Counted from the stretch's first letter, positions 22,897 to 31,043 are shown. The stretch is 33,101 bases of DNA from Peribacter sp964404805 (GCA_964404805.1 CAYOLJ010000003.1:1-33101), one strand, 5' to 3'. Numbers and translations are program-made. The notes: a model not told the origin generated them from the sequence alone.

Positions 22897-23166
22897 ATGA
22901 CCGTCTCACAGTCTGCACTCGCCAAGGTTCACGATCTCTACGTGATACAAATCGAACTCTGGAAACATTTGAGCGATGGAAATTTTCAAAATGAAAAGCG
23001 ACGCAAAGAAACACAGAAGTGCCTGAAGCAATTTTCCCGTTTGCTCGATCAGGTGGATTGGCACTACATGGGTGGTGAAGATGTTCTCGCAGAACTAAAG
23101 GTCATGCGCGGCGAAGTCTCGGCGAAACTGCGCAACATTCGCCGAAGGAAAACGAGCAGGAAGTGA
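22897..23166 (+). CDS. Small basic hypothetical protein
   Basis: 89 residues with a very basic C-terminus (AKLRNIRRRKTSRK). Predicted largely helical (ALAKVHDLYVIQIELWKHL; KETQKCLKQFSRLLDQV). No signal or membrane segment and no family recognised; the basic tail could bind nucleic acid, which is only a guess. A good promoter precedes it. Confidence 0.7.
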   Translation: MTVSQSALAKVHDLYVIQIELWKHLSDGNFQNEKRRKETQKCLKQFSRLLDQVDWHYMGGEDVLAELKVMRGEVSAKLRNIRRRKTSRK

Positions 23167-23193
23167 TAGTGGATAGATTTGTCTCTCATAAAA

Positions 23194-23652
23194 TTATCCT
23201 CCCTCACTGATCCGTACGACTTTCACCTTCTCTTCTTTTGGGACGAGTACTTTTAGAATGCAGTCGCGATTGAAGGTGGCCTTTACGCGCTTGGGATCAA
23301 TGGCACACGGCAGCGTGATAGAGCGCGAGAACTCTCCCCAGAAACACTCCTGCAGGTAGTACTGATCGCGTGGAATGGTATCGGGCACGGCACGCTTGCC
23401 GCGAATGGTGAGCACTTTGTCATCCACTTCAATATCGAGGTCACTCAACTTCACGCCGGCAAGAGGGGCGCGGATGATGTAGTAGCTTTCTTGCTCGTAG
23501 ATGTCGACGGCGATCTGCCCTACACCGGATTGACGGGCAGGTGTCGATTCTTCAGCGACCGGTTTGATCGCCGTTCCTGTCGGCGCTGCGCTTCGATCCC
23601 ACTCGGGCGATCCGAATGAACTGAAGATGCCGTGAAAAGGAGAAGGCGTCAT
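23194..23652 (-). CDS. Hsp20/alpha-crystallin small heat-shock protein
   Basis: 152 residues from ATG 23652. Small heat-shock proteins hold unfolding proteins as ATP-independent chaperones. The alpha-crystallin domain covers about 50-150: VDIYEQESYYIIRAPLAGV, LDIEVDDKVLTIRGKR, ECFWGEFSRSITLPCAID, VKATFNRDCILKVLVPK. It ends KVVRISEGG, without a clear IxI tail. The N-terminal arm is short and variable. An apparent N-terminal extension reaching 23988 is antisense to dedA and is rejected. Divergent from dedA across 193 bp that contain a 14-bp inverted repeat. Confidence 0.92.
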   Translation of the reverse strand: MTPSPFHGIFSSFGSPEWDRSAAPTGTAIKPVAEESTPARQSGVGQIAVDIYEQESYYIIRAPLAGVKLSDLDIEVDDKVLTIRGKRAVPDTIPRDQYYLQECFWGEFSRSITLPCAIDPKRVKATFNRDCILKVLVPKEEKVKVVRISEGG

Positions 23653-23739
23653 TTTCGGCAATGGTATCGAATTTTGCGAGTTTTGCGCAAAGAGGATGAG
23701 TAGCGCATTGGGAGAGATGTGATGAATTGACAGCTGCCA

Positions 23740-23798
23740 ATGATTGGTGGTTCGCCGATTTCCGGTTGCGATTTCGGGTAAGAAGAACCACCAATCAT
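23740..23798. repeat. Perfect 14-bp inverted repeat in the hsp20-dedA gap
   Basis: ATGATTGGTGGTTC (23740-23753) and GAACCACCAATCAT (23785-23798) with a 31-nt loop. Could be an operator for the divergent genes, a cruciform or a mobile palindrome. It is not the known CIRCE or HrcA site. Confidence 0.65.
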
Positions 23799-23845
23799 CA
23801 ATGTTTCCATCGCCAATCACACGCTTCTTCTGTAGCCTGTGGCGC

Positions 23846-24472
23846 ATGATAGAGGCACTTGCGCACTGGTTGGTCGATACCGTTGGTGCGGTGGGATACC
23901 CCGGCATCGCACTGCTCATGGCGGTCGAGAGTTCCTTCATCCCTTTCCCGAGTGAAGTGGTGATGATTCCGGCGGGGTATCTCGCCAAGCAGGGTCAGAT
24001 GCATCTGGGGCTGGCGATTCTCTCGGGCATGGCGGGCTCAATTTTCGGGGCTTTGGTGAACTACGCCATTGCCGCGACACTCGGACGCAGAGCGCTGCTG
24101 AAGTACGGGCACTTTTTTCTGATCTCGCCCGAGAAGTTCGAACGCGCCGAGCGCTTTCTACGCGAGTACGGAGAGATCGGCACGTTCGTCGGGCGCATCA
24201 TTCCTGTCGTGCGCCAGTACATTTCGTTCCCCGCCGGCCTCGCGAAGATGTCGGTTTGGCGTTTTGCACTCTGGACCGGTTTGGGTGCGGGATTCTGGGT
24301 GACGGTGCTCGCGCTCATCGGGTACGCCGTGGGGGGCAATGAGGAACTCGTACGGCAGTGGTCGCAGACGGCCACACTGTGGGCCATTGGCGGGTGCATC
24401 GTGCTCCTGTGGTTGTACGTGCAGTGGAAACGCCGGCGTCGACGTCAACAGTCTTCCTCTCAGCATTCATGA
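23846..24472 (+). CDS. DedA-family membrane protein (SNARE-associated/VTT domain)
   Basis: 208 residues, usual length. Seen: FPSEVVMIPAGYLA near the N-terminus, reentrant and membrane helices through 50-200, and the family motif GRIIPVVRQYISFPAGLAKM (F/GRxxPxxR...PAG). A basic C-terminus (KRRRRRQQ) follows the last helix. DedA proteins include the recently described undecaprenyl-phosphate translocases (UptA). The gene overlaps uppP by 4 nt (ATGA), so the two are translationally linked, which supports a role in recycling the lipid carrier; the specific substrate is inference. Upstream ATGs in frame lie in the intergenic repeat and are unlikely. Confidence 0.9.
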   Translation: MIEALAHWLVDTVGAVGYPGIALLMAVESSFIPFPSEVVMIPAGYLAKQGQMHLGLAILSGMAGSIFGALVNYAIAATLGRRALLKYGHFFLISPEKFERAERFLREYGEIGTFVGRIIPVVRQYISFPAGLAKMSVWRFALWTGLGAGFWVTVLALIGYAVGGNEELVRQWSQTATLWAIGGCIVLLWLYVQWKRRRRRQQSSSQHS

Positions 24473-25248
24473 CGACATTCGATGCATTTCTTCTCGGCAT
24501 GTTGCAAGGGTTCACCGAGCTTCTTCCTATTTCAAGTTCCGGGCACCTCGTTCTCGCTGAGAGCTGGCTCAAGGTTGGTGTTCCTGCAGATCTCCAAAGC
24601 TTCGACATTCTGTTGCACGCGGGTTCCCTGCTGGCGCTCCTCATTACGTATCCGGTGCTCTGGTGGCGCATGCTCTGTTCACTCTGTACAGGAGAGAGCC
24701 GACACCGACACCTCCTCTTTATGATTCTGCTTGCGACCATTCCTGCCGCAGCGACCGGTATGCTCTTCGAAAGTTTTATTGCTCTGCACATGCGCTCTCT
24801 AACATTCGTAGGCGTGGGGTTTGCAGTCACGGGTGTTCTGCTCATTCTCGCAGAGCGTGTGCCGCAACATAGAGATACCTCGTCCCGTATTTCTTGGATG
24901 CATGCGCTCCTCATCGGGTTAGCGCAGGCGTGTGCACTGCCTCCGGGCATTTCACGGTCAGGACTTACCATTTCTGCTGCTCGTTTTCTCGGATGGCGAC
25001 GTGAATCAGCGGTGGAATTCTCTTTTTTACTCGCGGTGCCGGTGATTGCGGGAGCAACCTTGTTCACAGCCAAGGATCTTCTACACGGCGTTACACTGCC
25101 TCCACTTTCGATCGTGTGGGCAGGTATCTTGGCATCCTTCGGCTCCAGCGTGCTCGCCGTACTGTTTCTGCGTGCGATGGTGCGTCGATTCAGTCTGGCG
25201 TGGTTTGCACTCTATCTCATTCCTCTTGCCGTCCTTTTACTTGCGTGA
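24469..25248 (+). CDS. uppP: Undecaprenyl-diphosphatase (UppP/BacA)
   Basis: 259 residues. It dephosphorylates undecaprenyl diphosphate to the monophosphate carrier for peptidoglycan and other glycans, and gives bacitracin resistance when abundant. Motifs: GFTELLPISSSGHLVL (Glu17, Ser/His region) and PPGISRSGLTISAARFLGWRR (with the catalytic Arg), plus EFSFLLAVPVI. About eight membrane segments. The ATG overlaps the dedA stop (ATGA), indicating coupling; longer upstream frames read antisense-like sequence in dedA and are rejected. MurA in this window uses the same pathway. Confidence 0.95.
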   Translation: MTTFDAFLLGMLQGFTELLPISSSGHLVLAESWLKVGVPADLQSFDILLHAGSLLALLITYPVLWWRMLCSLCTGESRHRHLLFMILLATIPAAATGMLFESFIALHMRSLTFVGVGFAVTGVLLILAERVPQHRDTSSRISWMHALLIGLAQACALPPGISRSGLTISAARFLGWRRESAVEFSFLLAVPVIAGATLFTAKDLLHGVTLPPLSIVWAGILASFGSSVLAVLFLRAMVRRFSLAWFALYLIPLAVLLLA

Positions 25249-25301
25249 TGAGCCGGACGTCACTATGTTTTTTTGTGCAAGCGAAGTGCGCACACCAAAC
25301 C

Positions 25302-25329
25302 TTGATCTTGTGTCCGTCGTCAGTACAAT
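25302..25329 (+). promoter_or_regulatory. Promoter of the small XRE regulator
   Basis: TTGATC (25302-25307), 16-nt spacer, TACAAT (25324-25329). Predicted start about 25336, leader ~22 nt to the ATG at 25358. Confidence 0.7.
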
Positions 25330-25357
25330 GCGCCCCTACCAACCTTCCTCCTCCCCT

Positions 25358-25582
25358 ATGTCCTCTGTTGCCTTAAAGAACTGCATTCGCCGTCTGCGTT
25401 TCGAAAAAAATATGACACAGGAGGAATTGGCGTTGCGTACGGGCGTGAGCCGGCAAACTATTATGTCGATTGAGCGTAGCCAGACGAATCCTTCGGTGCT
25501 GCTCGCGTACAAGATTGCAGCGGCTCTTATGACACCAGTAACGGAAGTATTCCAAATGGAAGGAGCATTGGCACCGGTTTAA
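25358..25582 (+). CDS. Small XRE-family HTH transcriptional regulator
   Basis: 74 residues from ATG 25358; an in-frame ATG at 25328 overlaps the -10 box. One helix-turn-helix: IRRLRFEKNMTQEELALRTGVSRQTIMSIERSQTNPSVLLAYKIAAAL, the compact YozG/Cro-type (shown only as a pattern: MTQEELA-x-x-TGVSRQTI). No ligand or dimerisation domain. It likely acts as a small DNA-binding repressor or activator; targets are unknown. It follows uppP at 109 nt with its own promoter. Confidence 0.9.
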   Translation: MSSVALKNCIRRLRFEKNMTQEELALRTGVSRQTIMSIERSQTNPSVLLAYKIAAALMTPVTEVFQMEGALAPV

Positions 25583-25594
25583 TTCGTGATGGAC

Positions 25595-25611
25595 AAAACC
25601 TACGGTTTTTT
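25595..25611 (+). terminator. Terminator-like hairpin after the XRE gene
   Basis: AAAACC-tac-GGTTTT with two further Ts. The stem is short and A/T-rich. A second inverted repeat, GTTGTGGG (25652-25659) with CCCACAAC (25674-25681), lies further on before recJ. Confidence 0.5.
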
Positions 25612-25722
25612 CCCTCACGGGCACCCTTTTTCCCTGAGCGGTATCGCTCCAGTTGTGGGGCCCGCCGGAGGCACCCACAACTTCGCGATGACTTATTTAA
25701 TGTCGTCGGCTTGTTTTATTAT

Positions 25723-27411
25723 TTAAGAAAGTACGTGTGATTGTGTAGCAGATGTGGGAAGTCGTACGGGAACAGAAACACGCAGGTCCTCCAACACGAT
25801 CTGCGGAGCGCGCCGTCCGTTCCATGTATCGATGCCGATCTTGCAGACGATATCGAGAGGCTGACTGAGCTGTTCGTTTAGGTGCCCCAGTCGCCATCCA
25901 ATCGCTTTCGCGCCGGCGACGTGTGTCTGCAGGTGTGCTCCCTCCTTTCCCACGCAGCGTGGTTGTGCCAGTGAAACATTCTTCAGCAGAAACAGCGGCT
26001 CAGGATTTCCCTGCCCAAAGGGTTCTAGGTGCCGGAGCTGCTCGCAGAGCGAGAGTGTTACATCCTGAGCAGAAAGGACCGCATCAACCGTGAGAGTGGG
26101 GAGTAGATCATCGGCTGTAGTGTGAACAGCGACGTCATTGGTGAGGCGTTGGGTCAGCTCGGTAAGATGCTGCTGGCTGAACGTGCAGCCTGCTGCCTGT
26201 GCGTGGCCGCCAAATGTCGTGAGCAGATCGCTTACGCGCTCCAATCCTTCAGCGATGTGATAAGAGCGAGTGCTACGGAGCGATGCTGTACATGCGCCGT
26301 CCCGTACGGCTATGACAAAACTGGGGTGCCCCGTGACTTCGGTGAGCCTGCCGGCAATGAGCCCGATGAGTCCTTCGTGAAAGTCCTCGCCTGCCACGGT
26401 GAGTAAGGGGGGGAGTCCACGTAATTCATGCGCACACGGTTGCGGCGAGAGGCCGAGGAGCTGCCATGCTCGCGCCACGAAACCGCCTGTGGCGTCCTGT
26501 CGGTGCACGTTGAGCTGTTCTAACTGCGTAAGGGATTCCCCCCCCTCCAGAAGGGCTGTGAGCGCAATGAGAGGGTCCTGCATGCGTCCTGCGGCGTTGA
26601 TGCGGGGAGAGAGACGAAAAGCGATATCTGTGCTCGTAAGGGGGCTACCGTGTTTGCGCACCGAAGCCGCAAGCTCCGCGAGGGGTCCTGCGGTGAGTGT
26701 ATCGAGAGCGATGAGACCCTGTCGCACGAGAATACGGTTTATACCTTTGAGTTCCACGAGATCGGCAATAGTGCCAATGGCCGCGAGTGCATCGTCTGTT
26801 TCATGATCGTTCCACGTTTCACACCCTTCGAGTGCGCGCACGAACTGCAGTGCAACACCGGCACCGGAAGGATGCGGCAAGGGATGGTCTGGAGCGAGTG
26901 CTGGATGAATGAGCGCCAGAGCTTTGGGTACCTCGGCGTGCAGGTGGTGGTGATCCGTGACGATCACATCTATGCCCTGCGCCGACGCCAGAGAAATTTC
27001 TGCAACAGCAGTGATGCCTGTGTCGACGGTGAGCAGGAGCGAGACGCCCTGCGCTGCACACTCCTTTATGATTTCCTGGCTGAGCCCGTAGCCATCGTGT
27101 ATGCGATGAGGAAGACGCACAACGGGTTCCACGCCGTGTCTGCGCAAAAAACGGACGAGCAGGGCGGTCGCCGTAATGCCATCGCAGTCATAATCGCCAA
27201 AAATCCCAATGGTCTCACGCTGCTCGATGGCACGTCGCACACGTGCGACTGCACGTGGCATGTCGGGAAACACCTGCGGTGATGGCAGGGTATGTCCTTC
27301 GAGAGAACGCTCGGCGAGCAGTCGCGCCACAATCGCATTGGGTGCGGTGCTGGTTTCCTTCGGAAGTATCCAGCGTTTTCCCGTCAATGAGAGAGCATTC
27401 TGCACAGGCAA
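25723..27411 (-). CDS. recJ: Single-stranded-DNA-specific exonuclease RecJ
   Basis: 562 residues, typical. RecJ digests ssDNA 5'-3' in recombination and mismatch repair. The DHH motifs are all present: FGDYDCDGITA (D73, D75, D77), TVDTGI (D130), DHHH (153-156), GTIADLV, and the DHHA1 motif GGHAQAAGC. SPRINAAGR is also conserved. The C-terminal OB-fold is visible (LEPFGQGNPEPLFLL, DIVCKIGIDTWNGRRAPQI). Start codon: TTG at 27411 or GTG at 27405; no in-frame ATG is close to the family start. TAGGCT lies 3 nt before the TTG. Confidence 0.95.
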   Translation of the reverse strand: MPVQNALSLTGKRWILPKETSTAPNAIVARLLAERSLEGHTLPSPQVFPDMPRAVARVRRAIEQRETIGIFGDYDCDGITATALLVRFLRRHGVEPVVRLPHRIHDGYGLSQEIIKECAAQGVSLLLTVDTGITAVAEISLASAQGIDVIVTDHHHLHAEVPKALALIHPALAPDHPLPHPSGAGVALQFVRALEGCETWNDHETDDALAAIGTIADLVELKGINRILVRQGLIALDTLTAGPLAELAASVRKHGSPLTSTDIAFRLSPRINAAGRMQDPLIALTALLEGGESLTQLEQLNVHRQDATGGFVARAWQLLGLSPQPCAHELRGLPPLLTVAGEDFHEGLIGLIAGRLTEVTGHPSFVIAVRDGACTASLRSTRSYHIAEGLERVSDLLTTFGGHAQAAGCTFSQQHLTELTQRLTNDVAVHTTADDLLPTLTVDAVLSAQDVTLSLCEQLRHLEPFGQGNPEPLFLLKNVSLAQPRCVGKEGAHLQTHVAGAKAIGWRLGHLNEQLSQPLDIVCKIGIDTWNGRRAPQIVLEDLRVSVPVRLPTSATQSHVLS

Positions 27412-27460
27412 ATGAGCCTAGCAGGGGTAGAGACAAGGATCCAATGTTCCGCTTTGGTGA

Positions 27461-27997
27461 TTACTTCTCGGCCACAACCTTTCCTTTTTGTGCGCGCAGG
27501 AGCGTCCAGCCAACAGCCCCGAGCATAGTGATTCCTGAGAGAATCCCACCAGCTCCTGTAGGGGCGAGAGGGGCACCTCCATGCAGAGAGTCAACTTGCA
27601 TAGGGAGCAGACGGTCACCGTACAGCACCACTTGCTGATTGCGCTGTACGCGGTCCAAGAGTCGGATAGTCTGGAGTAAACGCAGATCCTCCTGTGAGAA
27701 CGATCCTGTGTACTCCGGTGCCGCTCCATTCCCTTCCAAGGGCATGGCAACCGCTTCGACGCTGGAAGATTCAGAGGACTGTTGAGCTTTGAAGAGGATT
27801 TCCTGCTCCCGCTCTCTGCGGTCGGCACTCTCGCGTGCTTGCTGATCGACACGAAGAGCCGCCTCACGTCGGGTGGGGGGAAGGTAGAGTTCTTTATTGA
27901 GCAATACATCCTCGGGCGAGAGATATGCCAGCGCGGCAGGGGCCACAACAAGACCGAGAACGAGGAGAGTGCCGCGAAGGAGATGTTTGTATGTCAT
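27461..27997 (-). CDS. Hypothetical exported protein with C-terminal membrane helix
   Basis: 178 residues. A signal peptide (about 1-24, LLRGTLLVLGLVVAPAALA) is followed by YLSPEDVLLNKELYLPPTRREA, a charged helical part (QQARESADRREREQEILFKAQQ), and a C-terminal hydrophobic stretch (about 145-170, GAGGILSGITMLGAVGWTLL) before a basic end. No family recognised. The topology suggests a protein mostly outside the membrane. It has a consensus leaderless promoter whose -35 overlaps the stop codon of the TSP3-like gene. Ends 49 nt upstream of recJ on the same strand. Confidence 0.75.
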   Translation of the reverse strand: MTYKHLLRGTLLVLGLVVAPAALAYLSPEDVLLNKELYLPPTRREAALRVDQQARESADRREREQEILFKAQQSSESSSVEAVAMPLEGNGAAPEYTGSFSQEDLRLLQTIRLLDRVQRNQQVVLYGDRLLPMQVDSLHGGAPLAPTGAGGILSGITMLGAVGWTLLRAQKGKVVAEK

Positions 27998-28003
27998 CGA
28001 AGC

Positions 28004-28032
28004 ATTATACAGGATTTAAGAAATACTAGCAA
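28004..28032 (-). promoter_or_regulatory. Promoter inside the end of the TSP3-like gene
   Basis: On the minus strand TTGCTA (28027-28032), a 17-nt spacer and TATAAT (28004-28009). The ATG at 27997 is 6 nt after the -10. The hexamer TTGCTA includes part of the upstream gene's last codon and stop. Confidence 0.75.
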
Positions 28033-29039
28033 TCGCTCCCTCCGGTCATTATGCACTGCATATACCGCTCGTAATCAGAGATATCATCACCGTATGAAGA
28101 CCACTTGCGTGGGTCTGTTTCTCCTTCATCCACAACACCATTGAGGTTTTTATCTTCCCCCAAAATCTGCGTGTTGCGCCCCGCGCCGACCTTCATGAGT
28201 CCATCGGGCAAACCGTCACGATCAGTATCCCACTTGATGGGATCGGTATCGGAGTTCTCGAGATGGCCGTTGTGATTGATATCTTCAAGACCATCGATGA
28301 GACCATCGCCGTCGGAGTCCCGGCGAACGGCGCTTGAGTGCAAGAAGAATATTTCACGACCGTCAGAAACACCGTCACCGTCGCTATCGGAGAGGGCAGG
28401 ATCCGTGCCATATTCCTTCTCTACCTGGTCGTTGGCTTCGTCGTCATCTGGATCGAGACCGATAGCGAGAGGAACCTGAGACATGATGTAGCAGATACTG
28501 CCGGGCTCGAATGTTTCGATTTCATGCTCGATTCGTCCTGCAGGGCGCTCTCGGAGTTCATTGAGATCCTCTTCCGTAAGATTATCGGGAATCGAGAACG
28601 TTCTGGCGAGATTCATTTTGTACTCGTCATCGCGGACTTTGCGCTCTCCTTCAGAGAGAAAGACTCGTCCAGGCAGACGATCGCTTGCCATGGCTTTGGT
28701 GTGGTCGTAATTCTCGGGCAGACAGTAACCCCAGTAACGAATCTCTCGATCGTATGAACCCAAGAGTATTCGTCGCAGGATCTGCGGGGCATCGCCAGGT
28801 ATTTCGAAGATCACATTCGTATCGGTCGGAATGGTTGCTCCACTCTCTACCATATTGGCAGTGATCACGCGCCAGCGTGTCTCTTTACGATATTCCGATG
28901 GGAGCAGACGTCCTGCGAGAGGGGAAGAGTTTCCGCTGTATCCGAAGAAAGCGTATCCCACAATGAACAGACAGAGTCCCCCCAGTGAGAGGGTGCTCCA
29001 GCCGAGGAATCTGCGCGAGAGTGATGCGCTGAAAGCCAT
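28026..29039 (-). CDS. Membrane-anchored protein with Ca-binding TSP3-like repeats
   Basis: 337 residues. One N-terminal membrane helix (about 13-33, STLSLGGLCLFIVGYAFF) anchors the protein with the rest outside. Residues about 60-190 form an unrecognised region with several Cys. From ~195 there are Asp/Asn-rich calcium-binding repeats: LDPDDDEAND, DSDGDGVSDG, DSDGDGLIDG, DINHNGHLENSD, DTDRDGLPDG and DKNLNGVVDEG. Such thrombospondin-type-3 repeats occur in surface and adhesion proteins and need Ca for folding. TAAAAT (29046-29051) is 6 nt before the ATG. Functionally it is probably a surface protein; the exported protein gene follows on the same strand. Confidence 0.85.
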   Translation of the reverse strand: MAFSASLSRRFLGWSTLSLGGLCLFIVGYAFFGYSGNSSPLAGRLLPSEYRKETRWRVITANMVESGATIPTDTNVIFEIPGDAPQILRRILLGSYDREIRYWGYCLPENYDHTKAMASDRLPGRVFLSEGERKVRDDEYKMNLARTFSIPDNLTEEDLNELRERPAGRIEHEIETFEPGSICYIMSQVPLAIGLDPDDDEANDQVEKEYGTDPALSDSDGDGVSDGREIFFLHSSAVRRDSDGDGLIDGLEDINHNGHLENSDTDPIKWDTDRDGLPDGLMKVGAGRNTQILGEDKNLNGVVDEGETDPRKWSSYGDDISDYERYMQCIMTGGSDC

Positions 29040-29045
29040 CGAACT

Positions 29046-29051
29046 ATTTTA
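29046..29051 (-). promoter_or_regulatory. -10-like box TAAAAT for the TSP3-like gene
   Basis: TAAAAT on the minus strand ends 6 nt before the ATG at 29039. The -35 is not clear. Confidence 0.45.
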
Positions 29052-29112
29052 CCATAAAAAGAGATAGGCTTCCACCCTTGCTTCCTGCCCTTCCTTCGCG
29101 ATCCTAGGGGGG

Positions 29113-30204
29113 ATGCCTAAGGATCTCTATGCCATTCTCGGAGTGCAGCGTAATGCCACGAAAGAAGAGCTGAAAAAGGCGTATCGCAAATTGAGCAAGG
29201 AGCACCACCCCGATCGTCACAAGGGGGACAAGGACGCTGAGCAGCGTTTCAAAAAAGTGAATGAGGCGTACGAGGTGCTGAACGACGATAAGAAGCGCGC
29301 GATGTACGATCAGTTCGGCACGACGGGAGGGCCGGCTGGAAGCGGAGGGGCGAGCGGTGGAGCAGGACCGTTCGGCGGTTTTAATTTTTCGGGATTCAAT
29401 CCGGAGGATCTTGGGGGGTTCGGTGACATCTTCGAAACATTCTTCGGAGCAGGGGGTCGCAGGAGCAAGCGCGAGAAAAAGGGGCGTGACCTGCAAGTAG
29501 AAATCGAGGTAGCGTTTGTGGATATCGTGAACGGGGTCGATCAATCCATCACACTTGAGCGTCAGCGCGTCTGTAAGAAATGCGAAGGATCAGGAGCGAA
29601 AGAAGGATCGGAGCAAGTGACCTGTCGTGAGTGCGGAGGAACGGGGGAAGTGAGTCGTACGGCACAATCATTTTTCGGGACATTCCGTCAGGCGATGGTT
29701 TGTGAAACATGCGGTGGCTCGGGAAAAACGCACGAGCATTCCTGTCGTACCTGTAGCGGCGATGGCAAGGTGCGCACGCGTGATCCCATCACCGTACACG
29801 TTCCGGCGGGCATGCACGATGGGCAGACGCTACGCCTGCGCGGAGAGGGTGAGGCAGGTGTGCGTGGCGCCAAAACTGGAGATCTCTATGTGATCGTGCG
29901 CGTTCGTCCCGATGCCCAGTTCGAACGTAATGGGGATGACATTTACTCAATTGTCTCCATTCCCGTTGCCGATGCACTCCTCGGCACAGAGATCTCGATA
30001 AAAACCGTGCACGGATCTGTCACGCTCAAGATCCCTGCCGGTACGCAACCGGGTCAGGTCTTTCGTCTCAAGGGTAAGGGTATGCCTCTTCTCAATAGCA
30101 GTCGCACCGGGGATCACTACGTGACGGTGAATGTCGAAGTTCCCACCAAGCTCTCGCGTGCAGAACAGAAGCTGCTCGAAGAATGGAAAAAAATGAGAGA
30201 GTAG
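29113..30204 (+). CDS. dnaJ: Chaperone protein DnaJ
   Basis: 363 residues. DnaJ is the J-protein co-chaperone that stimulates DnaK ATPase and delivers clients. Seen: J domain (1-70) with HPD at 32-34, a Gly/Phe-rich linker (about 75-115), the four zinc-binding repeats CKKCEGSG, CRECGGTG, CETCGGSG and CRTCSGDG, and the C-terminal client-binding domains (VRVRPDAQFERNGDD... LLGTEISIKTVHGSVTLKIPAGTQPGQVFRLKGKGMP). dnaK and grpE are not in this window. GGGGGG touches the ATG, too close to act as a normal ribosome-binding site. Confidence 0.97.
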   Translation: MPKDLYAILGVQRNATKEELKKAYRKLSKEHHPDRHKGDKDAEQRFKKVNEAYEVLNDDKKRAMYDQFGTTGGPAGSGGASGGAGPFGGFNFSGFNPEDLGGFGDIFETFFGAGGRRSKREKKGRDLQVEIEVAFVDIVNGVDQSITLERQRVCKKCEGSGAKEGSEQVTCRECGGTGEVSRTAQSFFGTFRQAMVCETCGGSGKTHEHSCRTCSGDGKVRTRDPITVHVPAGMHDGQTLRLRGEGEAGVRGAKTGDLYVIVRVRPDAQFERNGDDIYSIVSIPVADALLGTEISIKTVHGSVTLKIPAGTQPGQVFRLKGKGMPLLNSSRTGDHYVTVNVEVPTKLSRAEQKLLEEWKKMRE

Positions 30205-30254
30205 CTTGTAGCTGAGAGCTTTTAGAAAACAAAACCTTTCTATCAGCTACAAGC
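30204..30254. terminator. 12-bp inverted repeat between convergent dnaJ and khpB
   Basis: GCTTGTAGCTGA (30204-30215) and TCAGCTACAAGC (30243-30254) with a 27-nt loop. It begins at the last base of dnaJ. Likely a bidirectional terminator or a palindromic repeat; the loop is long for a classic terminator. Confidence 0.5.
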
Positions 30255-30279
30255 GAACAGCTATCAGTTCAAAGCTCCG

Positions 30280-30837
30280 TCACACATCCAAATTCTCAAA
30301 CCCCTCTCCGCTCGGTGCAGCTTCTTCCATCACCGGTGAGAGCTCTTCACCGATAGTCGGGTCCTTCTTGCTTTTCGAGCGCAAGACGACCTGGCGGTAG
30401 TCGCCCTCGCCAATACTCTCGGTGGTGAGATCTTGAAAGGTGGGATTATTGGCAATGTGCAGATGCACGATGCGACGGAAGTACGGGCTCATGGGGGCCA
30501 ACGCCACGCGATTACCCGTGCGACGCACAAAGTCCGCCTTGTTCTCGGCCATTTTTTTCACCTTCTCTTCTTGCTCGCGTCGATACCCGTCGACATCGAG
30601 CACGATGAAGGGGCTCTTCTCCAGTTTTTCCTTACTCCGCAAAATGGACTTGAGTAGATGTTGTACAGAGTTGAGTGTTTCGCCATGCCAGCCGATGAGA
30701 CGGCTGGGGGTATTCGAGACGATGTCGACACGCGTGAATCCCTCTCCCTCTGTTTCATCCACAGTAATCGAATCGAACGGAAGATTGAGGAGGGTTAAGA
30801 GCTGGCCAAGACTGTCTTGAATGAGAGAACTGTTCAT
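30280..30837 (-). CDS. khpB: KhpB/Jag RNA-binding protein (KH-R3H)
   Basis: 185 residues. KhpB (Jag, EloR) binds RNA and in Gram-positives affects cell-wall growth and sRNA networks. Seen: a KH-II domain (about 30-70) with SRLIGWHGETLNSVQHL (GxxG as GWHG), a linker VDGYRREQEEKVKKMA, then an R3H domain (about 110-150) RVALAPMSPYFRRIVHLHI with the Arg/His pair and EGDYRQVVL. The N-terminal Jag_N domain is absent, common in short forms. The C-terminal acidic tail is extra. TATCCT is 9 nt before the ATG. yidC, often next to jag, is not here. Confidence 0.93.
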   Translation of the reverse strand: MNSSLIQDSLGQLLTLLNLPFDSITVDETEGEGFTRVDIVSNTPSRLIGWHGETLNSVQHLLKSILRSKEKLEKSPFIVLDVDGYRREQEEKVKKMAENKADFVRRTGNRVALAPMSPYFRRIVHLHIANNPTFQDLTTESIGEGDYRQVVLRSKSKKDPTIGEELSPVMEEAAPSGEGFENLDV

Positions 30838-30846
30838 CGGAATCGG

Positions 30847-30852
30847 AGGATA
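30847..30852 (-). promoter_or_regulatory. -10-like box TATCCT for khpB
   Basis: TATCCT (minus strand) 9 nt before the ATG. Weak match; part of the window-wide pattern. Confidence 0.35.
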
Positions 30853-30863
30853 GCGGGTGACGA

Positions 30864-30992
30864 GGGATTCGGGAATAGGAATTCGGACTTCGGAGAGTCT
30901 TTGGCGGAGTTTCTTAGACAGAAAGCAGCATTCTTCTCATCATGAATCCTGAAACAGAGCCCCTAAGTCCGATTCCCGAATTCCTGATCCCC
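30864..30992. repeat. Imperfect inverted repeats in the khpB-HU gap (AATTCGG family)
   Basis: 30864-30890 (GGGATTCGGGAATAGG...GGACTT) and 30965-30992 are imperfect reverse complements (about 27 nt). The 206-nt gap 30838-31043 holds no gene; the second arm abuts the HU terminator. The family also occurs near 12917-12954. Confidence 0.5.
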
Positions 30993-31020
30993 AAAAGAAA
31001 GCCTCCTTACGGAGGCTCTC
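30991..31020 (-). terminator. Rho-independent terminator of the HU gene
   Basis: On the minus strand GAGAGCCTCC-gtaa-GGAGGCTTTC forms a 10-bp stem (one G-T), followed by TTTTGG. It starts 24 nt after the HU stop. Confidence 0.85.
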
Positions 31021-31043
31021 TTACTGAATTCCAAATTCGTAAT

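Noticed and set aside
23653..23988. N-terminal extension of hsp20
   Set aside because: It reads antisense through the dedA start and the inverted repeat; the family start is at 23652.
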